A stretch of DNA of 6,207 nucleotides from DATLZM01 sp035559315 (GTDB lineage Bacteria > Actinomycetota > UBA4738 > HRBIN12), in assembly GCA_035559315.1 (NCBI GenBank), contig DATMBJ010000026.1, positions 1 through 6,207 of the forward strand, given 5' to 3'. Under the pieces are notes generated by a model that made no database searches, was not told where the DNA came from, and saw nothing but the letters and a program-made list of their open reading frames with translations. The translations under genes were made by a program, and so were the position numbers. The stretch's first letter is position 1, and each line of letters starts with the position of its first letter. This document shows positions 5,572 through 6,207 of this stretch, one piece after another.

Positions 5572-6150
5572 TCAGCGGCGCCCGCCGGAGGAGAAGACCC
5601 GGCCGAACCTCGCCAGGTAGTCCGCGGCGGACATCACGGTGATCGCGGCCGCCGCGATCATCGCGTACTCGTCCGGGTAGAGCGGGCCGAGGCGCTCGGG
5701 GGTGCGGAGCAGCGCGAGGAGCACGGCGACGAACTGGACGTTTGCCTTGAGCTTCCCCCAGATCGAGGGTCGGATCACCGTGCCGTCCGCCGCCACCGCG
5801 CCGCGGAGGCCGAGGATCACGAGCTCGCGGCCGACGATCAGGATCGCCACCCAGGGGGAGGCCCGGCCCACGGCCACCAGCGCGATCAGGGCGCCGGAGA
5901 CCAGGAGCTTGTCCGCGGTCGTGTCGAGGAAGCTCCCGAGCGTGGTGGTCGCGGCCCACCGGCGCGCGAGGAACCCGTCGAGGAAGTCGGTGGCCGCGGC
6001 CAGCCCGAAGAGCGCCGCCGCGAGCCCGTACGCGTGGGGCACGTCGGGGGCGGCGAGGACCAGGCCCATCACCGCGGGGACCAGCGCGACCCGCAGGTAC
6101 GTGATGCGGTTCAGCAGGGCGGCGGCCCGGCGCTCACGCGTGCGCTCCAC
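5572..6150 (-). CDS. pgsA: CDP-diacylglycerol-glycerol-3-phosphate 3-phosphatidyltransferase (PGP synthase)
   Basis: This 192-residue integral membrane enzyme of the CDP-alcohol phosphotransferase family should make phosphatidylglycerol phosphate from CDP-diacylglycerol and glycerol-3-phosphate. The full family signature is present: Asp55-x2-Asp58-Gly59-x2-Ala62-Arg63-x8-Gly72-x3-Asp76-x3-Asp80, whose four aspartates bind metal. The N-terminal NRITYLRVALVP (14-25) is the usual PgsA opening. Hydrophobic segments lie near 21-35, 41-54, 83-95, 100-117, 138-148 and 161-176. GREL (107-110) and GKLKANVQ (132-139) match conserved positions, although the usual GKxKT Thr is Ala136. The GTG at 6150 is the only start candidate before the signature. 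The frame stays open to the window edge without another start codon, so an upstream start cannot be fully excluded. A related activity (cardiolipin or phosphatidylinositol-phosphate synthase) is possible but less likely. Confidence 0.9.
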   Translation of the reverse strand: MERTRERRAAALLNRITYLRVALVPAVMGLVLAAPDVPHAYGLAAALFGLAAATDFLDGFLARRWAATTTLGSFLDTTADKLLVSGALIALVAVGRASPWVAILIVGRELVILGLRGAVAADGTVIRPSIWGKLKANVQFVAVLLALLRTPERLGPLYPDEYAMIAAAAITVMSAADYLARFGRVFSSGGRR

Positions 6151-6158
6151 CGGCCCGG

Positions 6159-6164
6159 ATACTA
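6159..6164 (-). promoter_or_regulatory. Candidate -10 element (TAGTAT) for a possibly leaderless pgsA start
   Basis: TAGTAT on the minus strand (6164-6159) matches TAnnAT and lies 8 bases before the pgsA GTG, the same spacing as TACGAT before the nucleotidyltransferase ATG. No ribosome-binding site is evident in the intervening CCGGGCCG. It coincides with a TAG that may end an upstream gene, so it may be an accident of that stop codon. Confidence 0.3.
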
Positions 6165-6207
6165 GCGGGCGCCGCCGGCTGGCGCGGACGCGGGGGCCCC
6201 GCCGCCC
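6162..6207 (-). CDS. Possible C-terminal end of an upstream gene; 5' end outside window
   Basis: One minus-strand frame is open from the window edge to a TAG at 6164-6162 and reads GGGAPASAPAGGAR, an Ala/Pro/Gly-rich string of the kind seen at the disordered ends of proteins in GC-rich genomes. A gene ending 11 bases before the pgsA start would fit an operon. Only 14 residues are visible, so open frame by chance is quite possible and no function can be given. Confidence 0.3.
   Translation of the reverse strand, partial: GGGAPASAPAGGAR

Noticed and set aside
4373..5620. 415-codon plus-strand frame opposite the SDR gene
   Set aside because: Antisense shadow rich in Arg, Pro, Glu and His; the opposite strand carries the complete SDR signature.
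5567..5959. N-terminal extension of the SDR protein inside pgsA
   Set aside because: Arg/Gly/Pro-rich translation in an offset frame of pgsA; the Rossmann motif begins directly after the GTG at 5566.
1..6207. Defence system, CRISPR array, tRNA/rRNA, insertion sequence or attachment site
   Set aside because: No spaced direct repeats, cloverleaf, transposase motif or terminal inverted repeats were seen; gene content and base composition are uniform and housekeeping-like.

Overview
The window is very GC-rich coding DNA (roughly 73% by eye) with no rRNA, tRNA, CRISPR array or mobile element that I can recognise. GC richness, several GTG starts, an F420-type luciferase-like oxidoreductase, a GlpX-class fructose bisphosphatase, an RskA-like anti-sigma fragment and a small zinc-finger protein with a basic tail together suggest a deep-branching, probably uncultured Actinomycetota. 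This is inference. Another GC-rich phylum that uses F420 is not excluded, and there is no phylogenetic marker gene in the window.

The layout is two convergent blocks. The plus-strand block (1-3176) begins with the 3' end of a membrane-anchored gene resembling the extracytoplasmic half of an anti-sigma factor. After a 62-base gap with a small hairpin and a possible -10 element comes a tight three-gene unit: a GlgC-like sugar-1-phosphate nucleotidyltransferase with a C-terminal beta-helix, an LLM-class oxidoreductase (4 bases downstream), and an 81-residue protein that looks like a free-standing HARE-HTH winged helix (start overlaps the preceding stop by one base). The small gene is easily missed because it is the tail of a much longer spurious reading frame.

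The minus-strand block (6207 down to 3173) reads: possible tail of an upstream gene, pgsA (phosphatidylglycerophosphate synthase), an extended SDR sugar epimerase/reductase 5 bases later, glpX (class II fructose-1,6-bisphosphatase) 34 bases later, and after 86 bases an 87-residue protein with a CxxC...CxxH zinc-finger pattern and a lysine/arginine/alanine-rich tail. The two blocks meet tail to tail, with stop codons sharing the four bases CTAA at 3173-3176.

Functionally the window mixes sugar-phosphate chemistry (nucleotidyltransferase, fructose bisphosphatase, SDR epimerase), membrane lipid synthesis (pgsA) and two small putative nucleic-acid-binding proteins at the convergent ends. I see no evidence for a defence system or other novel multi-gene machine. 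The points most worth a second look are the two small proteins, the atypical nucleotidyltransferase signature, and the possible leaderless starts.
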